Of a DNA stretch of 20,256 nt, positions 6,819 to 15,096 are shown piece by piece. The position numbers and the translations under genes were made by a program. Each line of letters begins with the position of its first letter. The stretch's first letter is position 1. The notes beneath the pieces are model-generated. The model had not been told where the DNA came from, made no database searches, and was given only the letters and a program-made list of their open reading frames with translations. The DNA is from Eubacterium_B sp034180045 (lineage in GTDB: Bacteria > Bacillota > Clostridia > Peptostreptococcales > Anaerovoracaceae): assembly GCA_034180045.1 (NCBI GenBank), contig JAXFOY010000011.1, positions 1-20,256 of the forward strand, written 5' to 3'.

Positions 6819-8270
6819 CTAACGTTTTGGTCTTCCGACCAGTCTACCTTTACCAATTGCGTAAACATCATCTATAACCATTTGAAACGATGCCTCGCGA
6901 TCTTCAGCTTTTGCTCTCTCATTTATTTTTTCGGCGTGGAAATCCTTAAGTTCTTGAGTGAAAGGAAGATTTCCCGTGCTTAGAATTCTCACCGCTCCGT
7001 TGTTGTCGCGGCAAGGAAGCATTAATCCTGCGTTGAATCGACACGGTGCGAACGGAATATCGAGAACACCTGCTTCTGTACCTCTGCAAGCTCCGACGGC
7101 GATATCACCGCCGCCAAGTTCAAAACATTTATCAACTATGCAGCGAGTTTCAAGGCGAATTATTTCTTTTTCATCTTCCAATGTGGAATCGTGAAATTCC
7201 TGGTCTTTAAGCATATTAACAACTTGTTTTGTACACTTCATTCCCTGTGCATTAGCTTCCATTGTAGGTATTCCCACAGCTTCGTGAGGGCTTTTGACAA
7301 TTACTTTGGTTACCTTAGACAGAGCGGCTATAAGGCTGCCTGAGGAAATAACACCGAATGCCTTTGCTTCATCAGCGGGGAATCCGCCCATCCACTGATG
7401 TAACACGGTGGTAACTACTACATCTTCGTAGCCGTATTTGTGTAAATATTCTTCGGTTAGTTCTTCAAGAGTTCTTATTGCAGCGATGTCTTGAACGAGG
7501 TTGCCGCACTGTCCGTAACCTACCGTTATATTTTTTACTCCCTGTTCAGCTGCCAAAAGTGCTTCTATGATGGCAACCGAGTGTGAAATGCATGCCGGCA
7601 CAAGTGTGCCTGTGAGAGGACCGTAGGGTTCACGATTAATTGAAACTCCCATTTCCTCATATAATCCTGTGAGTCTGTCTACATATTGCCAATCTTTGAT
7701 TGTACGCTCCATCGGAACATCCTTGCAATATGGCAAGTTATATGAAATTCCGCCGCCCTCATAGCTTGTGAATCCGCCTGCATATGTAATTTCGGTCAGA
7801 AGCCTTGCATCAGGGGTACCGTGTCTTACCTGAACAGGAGTGTGAACGCTTTCGATGACTTTGCGGCAACCGTTGACTCCGTGGTTTACGGCAGGAAAGC
7901 CGTTCATCATGGCACGACCGAGGCGAACGGATTCTTCTATACCGTTTTCGGCTTCTTCATATCTGTTTTGTCTGGTGTAGCTATCTATTGTAGATGGGAG
8001 AAGATCGGCTTCGCCATTGTCCTGTAAGTACTGCAATAACTTGATATGCTCATCTATTACAGGAACTCCTGCTCTTGGCTGAACGAGAGTATTCTTGTTC
8101 TTCTTGGCCTCTATGAGCTTCTGAGAAAATATTCTTTCTTTAGGCATTTTTTTGTGGTAAGCAACCGCTTCGTCTAAGTCTACATCTTTACCTGTAGGCC
8201 ATTGCAATAAAACTTCCTTGCGAATAGCGGTAAATTCTTCATCTGAAATTCGTTTATTTGTTAGATTCAT
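6819..8270 (-). CDS. glmE: Glutamate mutase epsilon (catalytic) subunit
   Basis: This is the large TIM-barrel subunit of adenosylcobalamin-dependent glutamate mutase, which rearranges L-glutamate to (2S,3S)-3-methylaspartate; it works as a heterotetramer with the S subunit. At 483 residues it has the same length as the Clostridium cochlearium enzyme. The substrate-binding residues known from that enzyme fall at identical positions: Arg66 (QPRAG), Arg100 (SYTR), Arg149 (QVRHGTPDA), Glu171 (SYEGG), Tyr177 and Tyr181 (ISYNLPY). This strongly supports true glutamate mutase over another B12 mutase. The reading frame overlaps the end of the L gene by 17 bases (8254-8270), indicating translational coupling. 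Order S-L-E-mal matches clostridial operons. The gene is also called mutE. Confidence 0.98.
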   Translation of the reverse strand: MNLTNKRISDEEFTAIRKEVLLQWPTGKDVDLDEAVAYHKKMPKERIFSQKLIEAKKNKNTLVQPRAGVPVIDEHIKLLQYLQDNGEADLLPSTIDSYTRQNRYEEAENGIEESVRLGRAMMNGFPAVNHGVNGCRKVIESVHTPVQVRHGTPDARLLTEITYAGGFTSYEGGGISYNLPYCKDVPMERTIKDWQYVDRLTGLYEEMGVSINREPYGPLTGTLVPACISHSVAIIEALLAAEQGVKNITVGYGQCGNLVQDIAAIRTLEELTEEYLHKYGYEDVVVTTVLHQWMGGFPADEAKAFGVISSGSLIAALSKVTKVIVKSPHEAVGIPTMEANAQGMKCTKQVVNMLKDQEFHDSTLEDEKEIIRLETRCIVDKCFELGGGDIAVGACRGTEAGVLDIPFAPCRFNAGLMLPCRDNNGAVRILSTGNLPFTQELKDFHAEKINERAKAEDREASFQMVIDDVYAIGKGRLVGRPKR

Positions 8271-9645
8271 CTTTTATTAATTCCTTTTTCATTATTCGTA
8301 GTGCCGTTTCGGGATAATGTGAAGCCAGTAAACCCATTGAAGCCAGTATATATTTTCTGTCAACTCTTATTTCGGCATTTTTTGGTCTTAGAGACATCGG
8401 ATTATTAATGTCAAATAGAGCATATGAAGCAATATCGGCAGTCCTTATTGTGTGAATGAGGCTTCCTCCGGTGACAACGATTTGATTTACGTCCCTCAAA
8501 TCCTTACCTGATTGCAAATATGTAAGGCCATACATTGTATAAGTTTCTTCTATTGTTCCGGCGTGCCTTGAAACTGCTGTTTCTATAGCCATGGCAGCCA
8601 AAGCGTAATCTAAATTTTCGAGTTCTTTGTCACCGTTTGGAATAAGATCTGTATGAGTACTTAAATACTCTATAAGATATTTCGCCCGTGCTTTGCTTAG
8701 CCCTGAAATTTCGCAAATCCGCTCGATTCCTACGGCATCGACTATGCCTTTAACGCTGTACCTCATACCTATATCGCCTTCAACTGTACGCTTTGAATAT
8801 GGTTCGGGAAGACCTTTGTAAACAGTAGAGGAGCGAGACGGTTTGCCTGAGGCGATAGAATAGATGTCAGTGGTTGCCCCTCCGACATCAACTGCAATCA
8901 ATTCTCCTATGCCGCTTTCTTCTGAAGTGCCTTCGGCGAGAAGATTCATAGCTTGAAGCACGGCTGAGGGTGTAGGCATCATTATGTCTGAAAGGATAGA
9001 TGCGGCTTTGCTTAGTCCTTTAGCGCTAACTATGCGCTTTAGAAAAATCTCTCTGATTTTGCTTTGTGTTTCTATTATATCTATTACACCGAATTTCGGC
9101 ATAACATTAGGGCATATGTATGTTTCGTGTTTATTCAATATCATTTGGCATTCCTTTGCGGCATTGCGATTGCCTGCAATTATGATTGGAAAGCCGGGTT
9201 CAAGGCTTGAAAGCATTCTCGCATTATGTGTGATACATTCGGTATTTCCTCCGTCAGTACCTCCTACAAGCAGGAATATATCAGGTTTACCCGTTTTGAT
9301 TTCATCTATATCATCTTCGGTAAGCTCAAATGAAAATAGCTTGATTATCTTTGCGCCTGCACCTAAAGTCGCCATCTTAGCTGCTTCCGATGTCAGTTCG
9401 GGAACAAGTCCTGAAGCCATCATTCTCAGCCCGCCGGCTGCGGAAGAACAGGCAAATGTCTCTTCAAAACTGATATCTCCGACAGTTTCTCTAAGTTTAG
9501 AGAGGGCGTTTTCCAGCCCTTCGTTGATATCGCTTTCAATTGTTGTAAATGATGAGGCTGTACCTATGATACTTTCACTTTCTATATCGACGGCGCTCAG
9601 CTTGGTATATGTACTGCCGAAGTCAATTAATAAGATGTTTTTCAT
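8254..9645 (-). CDS. glmL: Glutamate mutase-associated ATPase (reactivase-like, MutL/GlmL)
   Basis: This 463-residue ASKHA-fold protein (actin/Hsp70/sugar kinase superfamily) is encoded between the two mutase subunits in most methylaspartate-pathway operons. Family members are believed to act as chaperone or reactivating factors that exchange damaged cobalamin, but the mechanism is less firm than for diol dehydratase reactivases. The phosphate-1 loop is LLIDFGSTYTKL (5-16), a second glycine-rich loop is LLVGGTDGG (125-133), and phosphate-2 is VDVGGATTD (252-260). The start ATG overlaps the S-subunit stop as TGATG, so translation is coupled. It is unrelated to the mismatch-repair MutL despite the historical name. 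Confidence 0.94.
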   Translation of the reverse strand: MKNILLIDFGSTYTKLSAVDIESESIIGTASSFTTIESDINEGLENALSKLRETVGDISFEETFACSSAAGGLRMMASGLVPELTSEAAKMATLGAGAKIIKLFSFELTEDDIDEIKTGKPDIFLLVGGTDGGNTECITHNARMLSSLEPGFPIIIAGNRNAAKECQMILNKHETYICPNVMPKFGVIDIIETQSKIREIFLKRIVSAKGLSKAASILSDIMMPTPSAVLQAMNLLAEGTSEESGIGELIAVDVGGATTDIYSIASGKPSRSSTVYKGLPEPYSKRTVEGDIGMRYSVKGIVDAVGIERICEISGLSKARAKYLIEYLSTHTDLIPNGDKELENLDYALAAMAIETAVSRHAGTIEETYTMYGLTYLQSGKDLRDVNQIVVTGGSLIHTIRTADIASYALFDINNPMSLRPKNAEIRVDRKYILASMGLLASHYPETALRIMKKELIKDESNK

Positions 9646-10130
9646 CAGGCACCGGCTCCTGCGTCTTTCGCTTTATCTTCGCATTCATTTTCAGGCGGAT
9701 TAGATTCGCCGGATGAGAAAATTTTGTGTAAGGCTTCTATTGTCGTTTCAGGTGCTGTACCGGGAGGGAAGGCGTAGTCGAATCCCATAGCCTTAAAACG
9801 CTTTTCGACATCTTCAAATTTCTGTTTTCCAATCACGATATTTCCACCTACGAGTAGAGGAATATTTTTGAGTCCGGCTTCCTCGCATTTTTCTCGCATT
9901 CCTCGGCAGTCAAGTTCACCTTGACCGTATAAGGATGAAATAAGAATGGCATCTGCGCTTGATTCAATGGCTGCGCTTATGAATTCCTCCTGAGAAACCA
10001 TAACTCCAAGGTCCACAACATCAAAGCCTGCCGCCTCAAAAGCATGATGAAGAATTTTGATGCCGACAGCGTGCACGTCTGCGCCTATTACTCCGATTAT
10101 CAGAACCTTTTTTTCTCTACTAGATAACAT
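9645..10130 (-). CDS. glmS: Glutamate mutase sigma (cobalamin-binding) subunit
   Basis: This small Rossmann-like subunit carries adenosylcobalamin for glutamate mutase. The base-off/His-on signature D-x-H-x-x-G is at Asp18, His20 and Gly23 in VIGADVHAVG. The conserved SSLYGQGE, LLVGGNIV and PPGTAPETT segments follow in family order. Clostridial homologues end soon after that last motif, at about 137 residues. This one has 161, with an extra acidic, glycine/alanine-rich tail of roughly 23 residues (SGESNPPENECEDKAKDAGA). The tail looks disordered and its role is unknown. The first gene of its operon, it has GAGG nine bases upstream. The leader is short and shows no cobalamin riboswitch. The symbol is shared in other organisms with glucosamine-6-phosphate synthase, to which it is unrelated. 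Confidence 0.97.
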   Translation of the reverse strand: MLSSREKKVLIIGVIGADVHAVGIKILHHAFEAAGFDVVDLGVMVSQEEFISAAIESSADAILISSLYGQGELDCRGMREKCEEAGLKNIPLLVGGNIVIGKQKFEDVEKRFKAMGFDYAFPPGTAPETTIEALHKIFSSGESNPPENECEDKAKDAGAGA

Positions 10131-10185
10131 TTTATTAACCTCGTTTTCGCTTTATCTTGATTCATCCATAAATCATAATCAAAGT

Positions 10186-10247
10186 ATTGTTATATAACAT
10201 TATAGTACAGTGAACTATAACAAAAGTCAATGTATACATTGTTATAT
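10186..10247. promoter_or_regulatory. Cluster of palindromic operators at the glutamate mutase promoter
   Basis: Three palindromes crowd this promoter: TGTTATATAACA (10188-10199), TTATAGT-N7-ACTATAA (10200-10220, over the -10) and CAATGTATACATTG (10228-10241, over the -35). The word ATTGTTATAT occurs twice (10186 and 10238). The first copy, extended to ATTGTTATATAA, occurs again downstream of the citD promoter (15391-15402). The neighbouring GntR regulator is the natural candidate binder, which is inference. Confidence 0.6.
10202..10230 (-). promoter_or_regulatory. Promoter of the glutamate mutase-mal operon
   Basis: On the minus strand TTGACT (10225-10230) and TACTAT (10202-10207) lie 17 bases apart. 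A TATAAT three bases further downstream would give 20-base spacing and is less likely to be used. It lies about 70 bases upstream of the S-subunit start and after the GntR terminator, so the mutase genes form a separate transcription unit from the cit operon. Confidence 0.6.
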
Positions 10248-10273
10248 TGAAGGCTTTAGGCATAAAATTTTCT

Positions 10274-10317
10274 GAACAAAAAAACAACAAGGTTAATATA
10301 TATCAACCTTGTTGTTT
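10274..10317 (-). terminator. Rho-independent terminator after the GntR gene
   Basis: Perfect 13-base arms, AAACAACAAGGTT (10282-10294) and AACCTTGTTGTTT (10305-10317), enclose a 10-base AT-rich loop. On the minus strand a run of T's follows the stem. It lies 23 bases past the GntR stop codon and ends the citDEF-hydratase-GntR operon. Confidence 0.88.
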
Positions 10318-10340
10318 GAATTAATTCATGAGTTAAAGTG

Positions 10341-11324
10341 TTAAAGAGCTCTTACAGCTATGAGCTTTTCTATTTTGTCTCTGACATACATAAACGAGCC
10401 TGCATCTATCCTATAGCTGCACTCGACGAGCCTGTGTCTGTTCGAAAATCTTTTGAGCTGCTCGGATACTTTTTCACTACAGTATTTCTGATAGTTTTCC
10501 GGAACTAAGATAACATCTTTTTTTGCAAGATACTTAGATATATCGCTGTCATGAGAAACGGTAAGCGGGGGAGAAATTCTTGTATTTTCAGTATATCTGC
10601 CGCAAAGTTCAAAAAGCATATTGCCAAAGCGCTCGCTGCTGCATACTATACCGATTTTTTCGCCGGGACCGATTTTAATTATGCCGGCAACACTTTTTGG
10701 CATAAGAGTCAAGGCTGTCTTAAGAATTTTGTCACCTTGGGAAATTATGCCTGAAAGTTCATCGGAATGTTCCGCCGTGGTGATGATTAAATCCATCTCG
10801 TCACTGATTTTATATGGATACTCTCTTAAATCATCAAGTAAGTATGAGAACAAATCGATATGGCTGATTTCTCTTAATTGGTCAGTTAACTGATACAAGG
10901 TTTCCGGATTGCACTCAACCACGCCGATTTTTATCTTGTCCTGATGAGACGCTCGCTCTCTTAGGCGAAGATTTATGAATATATTTATTTCGGACATTGA
11001 AAACTGCATTTCTTCGAGTTCATCAATCATCCGGTCTATGGCTGACATGGCGCGTTCCTTACGACTTTCACCGTTATGTGGATTGTAGCTTACAAAAGTT
11101 CCGTGACCTCGCTTTTTCTCAACTATACCCATGAGCTCAAGTTCATCGTATGCACGTTTTATCGTACCGCGTGCAATGCCGAGTTTATCAGCTAAATCTC
11201 TAACGGTGGGCAGTTTGGTATTAGCTTGCATTTTGCCGCTTTTGATATTTGCTTTTATGACATCGACAAGCTGTTGATAAATAGGGATGTCCAGCTTGGA
11301 ATCAATATGGAATAGGTCGGACAT
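10341..11324 (-). CDS. GntR-family transcriptional regulator of the methylaspartate pathway (proposed)
   Basis: The N-terminal winged helix (about 1-78) is typical GntR: PIYQQLVDVIKANIKSG, then LPTVRDLADKLGIARGTIKR, then the wing GTFVS. The rest, about 240 residues, is not a FadR, HutC or aminotransferase domain that I recognise. A linker helix is followed by alternating strands and helices starting KIGVVECNPETLYQL, which might be a ligand-binding alpha/beta fold. It is the last gene of the citD operon, 37 bases after the hydratase small subunit, with GAGG at a good distance. Position between the two pathway operons, plus palindromes shared by their promoters, suggests it controls both in response to glutamate or an intermediate such as mesaconate. 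The ligand, and whether it represses or activates, are unknown. Confidence 0.88.
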   Translation of the reverse strand: MSDLFHIDSKLDIPIYQQLVDVIKANIKSGKMQANTKLPTVRDLADKLGIARGTIKRAYDELELMGIVEKKRGHGTFVSYNPHNGESRKERAMSAIDRMIDELEEMQFSMSEINIFINLRLRERASHQDKIKIGVVECNPETLYQLTDQLREISHIDLFSYLLDDLREYPYKISDEMDLIITTAEHSDELSGIISQGDKILKTALTLMPKSVAGIIKIGPGEKIGIVCSSERFGNMLFELCGRYTENTRISPPLTVSHDSDISKYLAKKDVILVPENYQKYCSEKVSEQLKRFSNRHRLVECSYRIDAGSFMYVRDKIEKLIAVRAL

Positions 11325-11361
11325 ATTTGCCTCGTTTCTGAATTTATTTTCTATTATTTAT

Positions 11362-11934
11362 TTATTTATGCCGGTGCTTAATATACTCGAGATACTTGTT
11401 TTTTCCGCTTTCGTAAAGATTATTTCCCTGGCTGTCAATTACAACTACCACAGGTAAATCTTCCACGTAAAGCTTACGTATTGCTTCAGCACCCAGATCG
11501 TCATAAGCGATAACTTCAGCCTTCTTAACGCATTTGCTCAGAAGTGCTCCGCATCCGCCTATTGCGCCGAAGTATACCGCTCCGTGTTTTTTCATTGCTT
11601 CCACGACTTCAAAACCTCGTTTGCCTTTTCCTATCATTCCCGTTTCGCCTTTTTCTATCAAAATCGGGCTGTAAGCATCCATTCTGTATGCCGTGGTAGG
11701 ACCGGCTGAGCCTATAGCGGTACCGGGTTTTGCGGGCGTTGGTCCTACATAATATATAATGGAATTTTTAATGTCAAGCGGCAGGGGTTTATCTTCCTTG
11801 ATAAGCTCGCAAAGTCTTTTATGAGCTGCATCTCTGGCGGTGTAAATAACACCCGAAATCAGACAGCTGTCACCGCTTTTTAACTTTCTTGCACATTCTT
11901 TTGTAAGAGGTGTATTTATTTTGATGCTCATCAT
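11362..11934 (-). CDS. Class I fumarase-like hydro-lyase, beta subunit (probable mesaconase)
   Basis: The 190-residue protein is the C-terminal-domain subunit of two-subunit, iron-sulfur class I hydro-lyases (fumarase, L-tartrate dehydratase, mesaconase). The family segments TPLTKECARKLKSGD, GVIYTARDAAHKR (28-40), GSAGPTTAYRMD (75-86), GAIGGCGAL and DLPVVVVIDSQGN are all present in order. With the alpha subunit it would add water across the double bond of mesaconate to give (S)-citramalate, and could also hydrate fumarate. Substrate choice comes from operon context, not from residues I can read. The start overlaps the alpha stop as ATGATG; the second ATG (11931) has slightly better spacing from GGAGG. 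Confidence 0.9.
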   Translation of the reverse strand: MMSIKINTPLTKECARKLKSGDSCLISGVIYTARDAAHKRLCELIKEDKPLPLDIKNSIIYYVGPTPAKPGTAIGSAGPTTAYRMDAYSPILIEKGETGMIGKGKRGFEVVEAMKKHGAVYFGAIGGCGALLSKCVKKAEVIAYDDLGAEAIRKLYVEDLPVVVVIDSQGNNLYESGKNKYLEYIKHRHK

Positions 11935-12770
11935 ATCACCTCCGTCATATGTCTTGTGACATGGCAGTTGATGTTGACGGCGACGGGAAGTCCCGCAATG
12001 TGAGTAGGGGCTTTTTCGATATTAACTGCCAGAGCTGTAGTTTTTCCGCCAAAACCTTGTGGACCTATACCAAGTGAATTTATTTTTTCGAGAAGCTCAG
12101 TTTCAAGTGCTGAATAGAAAGGGTCTGAATTTCTTTTATCGACAGGTCTCATCAAAGCTTGTTTTGCAAGTAACGCCGCCTTATCGAAAGTACCTCCGAT
12201 TCCGACGCCCACGACTATCGGAGGGCAAGGATTTGGGCCCGCTTCTTCAACCACGTTTAGAATAAATGACTTTACACCTTCAACATCGTCAGAAGGTTTG
12301 AGCATCTTTATTTGGCTCATATTTTCACTTCCAAAGCCCTTAGGAGCCACCGTTATTTCCAGTTTATCACCGGGTACAATGTCGTAATAAATCATAGCAG
12401 GTGTATTGTCACCTGTATTTAATCGGTTCAAAGGGTCCGCCACAACGGATTTCCTCAGATAACCTTTTTGGTATCCTATTCTAACTCCTTCATTGACGGC
12501 GGATTCCAAGTTACCGTTTATATGAACATCCTGCCCGATTTTGATGAAAACGCAAGCAATGCCTGTATCTTGGCAAATGGCTTGCTCCTGCTGCTCTGCA
12601 ATGTTGAAATTTTCAACTATTTGTTCAAGTATTAAAGCTGCCGGCTTCCATGTTTCATCTTCGGATGAGGATTTTATTTTGTTTTTCATATCTTCAGGGA
12701 GCTCATAGTTTGCTTTAATACAAAGTCTTGAAACAACATCGACTATCAATGATGAATCTATTTCTCTCAT
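11931..12770 (-). CDS. Class I fumarase-like hydro-lyase, alpha subunit (probable mesaconase)
   Basis: The 279-residue protein is the iron-sulfur-bearing subunit of a heteromeric class I hydro-lyase. The three cysteines expected to hold the [4Fe-4S] cluster are Cys66 in AICQDTG, Cys182 in GPNPCPPIVVG and Cys269 in NCHVTRH. The catalytic iron of such clusters binds substrate directly and is oxygen-sensitive, which suits an anaerobe. It overlaps the beta gene by four bases, so the two are made in step. Automatic annotation would say fumarate hydratase. Neighbours that make mesaconate and cleave citramalate argue for mesaconase, as known from Clostridium tetanomorphum. Confidence 0.92.
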   Translation of the reverse strand: MREIDSSLIVDVVSRLCIKANYELPEDMKNKIKSSSEDETWKPAALILEQIVENFNIAEQQEQAICQDTGIACVFIKIGQDVHINGNLESAVNEGVRIGYQKGYLRKSVVADPLNRLNTGDNTPAMIYYDIVPGDKLEITVAPKGFGSENMSQIKMLKPSDDVEGVKSFILNVVEEAGPNPCPPIVVGVGIGGTFDKAALLAKQALMRPVDKRNSDPFYSALETELLEKINSLGIGPQGFGGKTTALAVNIEKAPTHIAGLPVAVNINCHVTRHMTEVI

Positions 12771-12800
12771 ATTTCATAACCTCACATCAGTATTTCAGTG

Positions 12801-14219
12801 TTAGTATCTACGAGGAACACTATATATTTTATCTAAAACACCGCCGTCTCGTGAAATCACTTCGGCTACAATTTTATCGCCTCTAGGTGCCTTGACCGGA
12901 ATTCCTGTATAACTTTCGGCCTTAAGTTTCAGATCGTGAATATCTATGATAGGAAGCCCTGCATCTAAAAGTCTTGATTTTAATTCAACATTCCTCGGAT
13001 TTACGGCAATTCCACCTTGAGTTACAAGCACATCCACATCTTTTCCGGGTGTGGATATGCAGTTTACACGGTCTGTAACAATAGGTAATCTGCCGCGAAA
13101 CATAGGCGCGATAATCATTGATAACTTTGCACCTGCCGCCGTATCGCTGTGACCTCCGGAACCTCCCATAATATAACCGTTAGAATCAGTGTGCACATTT
13201 ACATTAAAGTCGGTGTCTATTTCGGTAGCGCCAAGTATTACGACATCGAGACTGTCAACAACAGCGCTCATGGAGCTCGGCGAAGCATAGTGCATGGCTG
13301 AAATCTCTTGATGATTGGGATTTGTTCGGATTGATTCCACCGCTTTAAGATCAAAACATTGCACATCAAGAAGGCTGCGGAAACACCCGGCATTCAACAT
13401 ATCGACCATATAGCCGGTTATGCCGCCGAGACCGAAGCTTCCTTTGATGTTTTCTTTTACCATTGTTTCTTTTAGAAATTTTGCGGCGGCAAGAGATGCA
13501 CCGCCGGCACCTGTCTGAAAGGAAAAGCCGTCAGTCAAAAGCCCGGAAGCTTTGATAACCTTTACCGCTTCTGATGCCATAATCAAACCTACGGGATCGC
13601 GAGTGATTTGCGTTGTGCCTGAGACTATTCCCTGCGGGTCGCCTATGGCATCAACTACCACGACATAGTCGACATTGATTTCGGAAATGGAGCAATCTAT
13701 AAGCGGATAAGGCATAAGCGTGTCGGTTATTATAATTACATGTTTTGCATTTTGTGCATCCGCAATGGCATAACCCAAGCTGCCACAAGCCGATTTACCG
13801 ATTTTTCCACTGCAATTACCCATAGGATCTGACGCAGGTGCAGCTATGAAAGCTATATCTATAGGCGTTTTTCCGCTGTCAATATCTGCGGGTCTTCCGC
13901 CATGCGTTCTGAACTCTACGGGATTATTCATAATTCCCTCGGAAATGCTTTTTCCGAGGGCAGATGACATATAATCGGTGCGAATCCTGCTGACAACGCC
14001 GTTTTCTATGTGTTCAAGCAATGCTGAATGCCTGTCAAAAATAGAACTTGCGTTTATAGTAATGTCTTTGATTCCCAGAGCGGCTATTTCGTCCATGACC
14101 ATGTTGAGAATAAAATCACCGTTTCTGAGATGGTGATGAAAGGATATGCTCATTGAATCGTCGAGCTCACAAAGTGAAATTGCTTCTTTGAGTGAAGAGA
14201 CGAGTTTAGTGTTATCCAT
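12801..14219 (-). CDS. citF: Citrate/citramalate lyase alpha subunit (acyl-ACP transferase)
   Basis: The alpha subunit swaps the acetyl group on the acyl carrier subunit for the substrate acid, forming citramalyl-ACP (or citryl-ACP) and releasing acetate. The 472-residue sequence carries CitF landmarks: SFHHHLRNGD (26-35), FRTHGGRP, SGTTQITRDP, and MGGSGGHSDTAAGAKL near residue 360, with the C-terminal TQGGIAVNPRN. It is somewhat shorter than the approximately 510 residues of enteric CitF, mainly at the ends, and all core motifs are intact. It overlaps citE by eight bases (14212-14219). A 30-base gap separates it from the hydratase alpha gene. Given the neighbours, citramalate is the more likely substrate. 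Confidence 0.95.
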   Translation of the reverse strand: MDNTKLVSSLKEAISLCELDDSMSISFHHHLRNGDFILNMVMDEIAALGIKDITINASSIFDRHSALLEHIENGVVSRIRTDYMSSALGKSISEGIMNNPVEFRTHGGRPADIDSGKTPIDIAFIAAPASDPMGNCSGKIGKSACGSLGYAIADAQNAKHVIIITDTLMPYPLIDCSISEINVDYVVVVDAIGDPQGIVSGTTQITRDPVGLIMASEAVKVIKASGLLTDGFSFQTGAGGASLAAAKFLKETMVKENIKGSFGLGGITGYMVDMLNAGCFRSLLDVQCFDLKAVESIRTNPNHQEISAMHYASPSSMSAVVDSLDVVILGATEIDTDFNVNVHTDSNGYIMGGSGGHSDTAAGAKLSMIIAPMFRGRLPIVTDRVNCISTPGKDVDVLVTQGGIAVNPRNVELKSRLLDAGLPIIDIHDLKLKAESYTGIPVKAPRGDKIVAEVISRDGGVLDKIYSVPRRY

Positions 14220-15096
14220 CTATCTGTTCCTTTCTGATTCCCATAGATTCAGCCATTTCAATTGTTTGCCTTGCTCGGGCAACTATGGGCGCATCTATCA
14301 TTTTACCGCGAAGCGCTATAGCACCTCTCCCTATAGCTTGTGCCTCTTCGATGGCATCCATAACTTCATACGCATATCTGATGTCATCAATTGACGGACT
14401 GAAAACCCTGTTTATAAGCTCAACATGCCTTGGTGAAATAGAAGCCTTACCTGTAAATCCAAGTGATTTTGCATATTCGGCATCTATTTTGACTCCATCG
14501 TCATCGTTTACATCTGTAAAAGGGGTATCGTATACATCAATACCGCTTGCTCTTGCTGCAATCACAAGCCTTGATCTTGCATAGTCGATTTCTTTGCCGA
14601 CCTTTGTCCTTTTGCAGCGCATATCGGCGGTCAAATCCTCGGCACCTAAGAATATTGCGCAAACTCTTTTGTCTGAAGATGCTATCTGATATGAATTTTC
14701 AACACCGAGTGCTGTCTCTATAAGAGGCATTATCTTAAATGTGTTGTTTTCTATGCCAAGCCTAAGTTCCATCTGTTTTATATACTCGCTCACAAGAAGA
14801 ACATCATCAGCATGGTTTGTTTTAGGCAGCATAATGATATCAGGCTTTACGGGGATAATCTCCTCTAAATCTTCTTTCCAAAAACCGCTATCCAGCGCAT
14901 TTATGCGAACTATAATCTCTATACCTGTGAAATCCATATATTTTATGGTATTTCTTACAAGCAGCCTGGCAGAGTCCTTTTCGCCGGGTGCAACCGCATC
15001 TTCAAGGTCAAAGATGATTGCATCGGAACCGAGACAGTTGCTGTTTATAAGTAAATTAGGCGTGTTTCCCGGAATAAAAAGCATTGATCTACGCAT
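14212..15096 (-). CDS. citE: Citrate/citramalate lyase beta subunit (acyl lyase)
   Basis: This HpcH/HpaI-aldolase-fold subunit performs a magnesium-dependent retro-aldol cleavage of the acyl thioester. With citramalyl-ACP it yields pyruvate and regenerates acetyl-ACP; with citryl-ACP it yields oxaloacetate. The 294 residues show RRSMLFIPG at the N-terminus, FDLEDAV (29-35), Arg64 in VRIN, LPKT (90-93), Glu127 in LIETALG, and GAEDLTAD (151-158) with the magnesium-binding acidic pair. The GFTGKASISPRHV segment replaces the more usual GFxGKxxIHP, a His to Ser change that lies in a conserved loop. It overlaps citD and citF by eight bases each, so the three subunits are translationally coupled. 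Confidence 0.95.
   Translation of the reverse strand: MRRSMLFIPGNTPNLLINSNCLGSDAIIFDLEDAVAPGEKDSARLLVRNTIKYMDFTGIEIIVRINALDSGFWKEDLEEIIPVKPDIIMLPKTNHADDVLLVSEYIKQMELRLGIENNTFKIMPLIETALGVENSYQIASSDKRVCAIFLGAEDLTADMRCKRTKVGKEIDYARSRLVIAARASGIDVYDTPFTDVNDDDGVKIDAEYAKSLGFTGKASISPRHVELINRVFSPSIDDIRYAYEVMDAIEEAQAIGRGAIALRGKMIDAPIVARARQTIEMAESMGIRKEQIDG

Noticed and set aside
6791..6871. A longer methylaspartate ammonia-lyase starting at 6871.
   Set aside because: The extra 27 residues overlap the mutase E gene and do not resemble the family, and the good ribosome site belongs to the ATG at 6790.
10131..10200. A cobalamin riboswitch ahead of the B12-dependent glutamate mutase.
   Set aside because: The leader from the likely start site is only about 65 bases and shows no B12-box-like sequence, far too short for that class.
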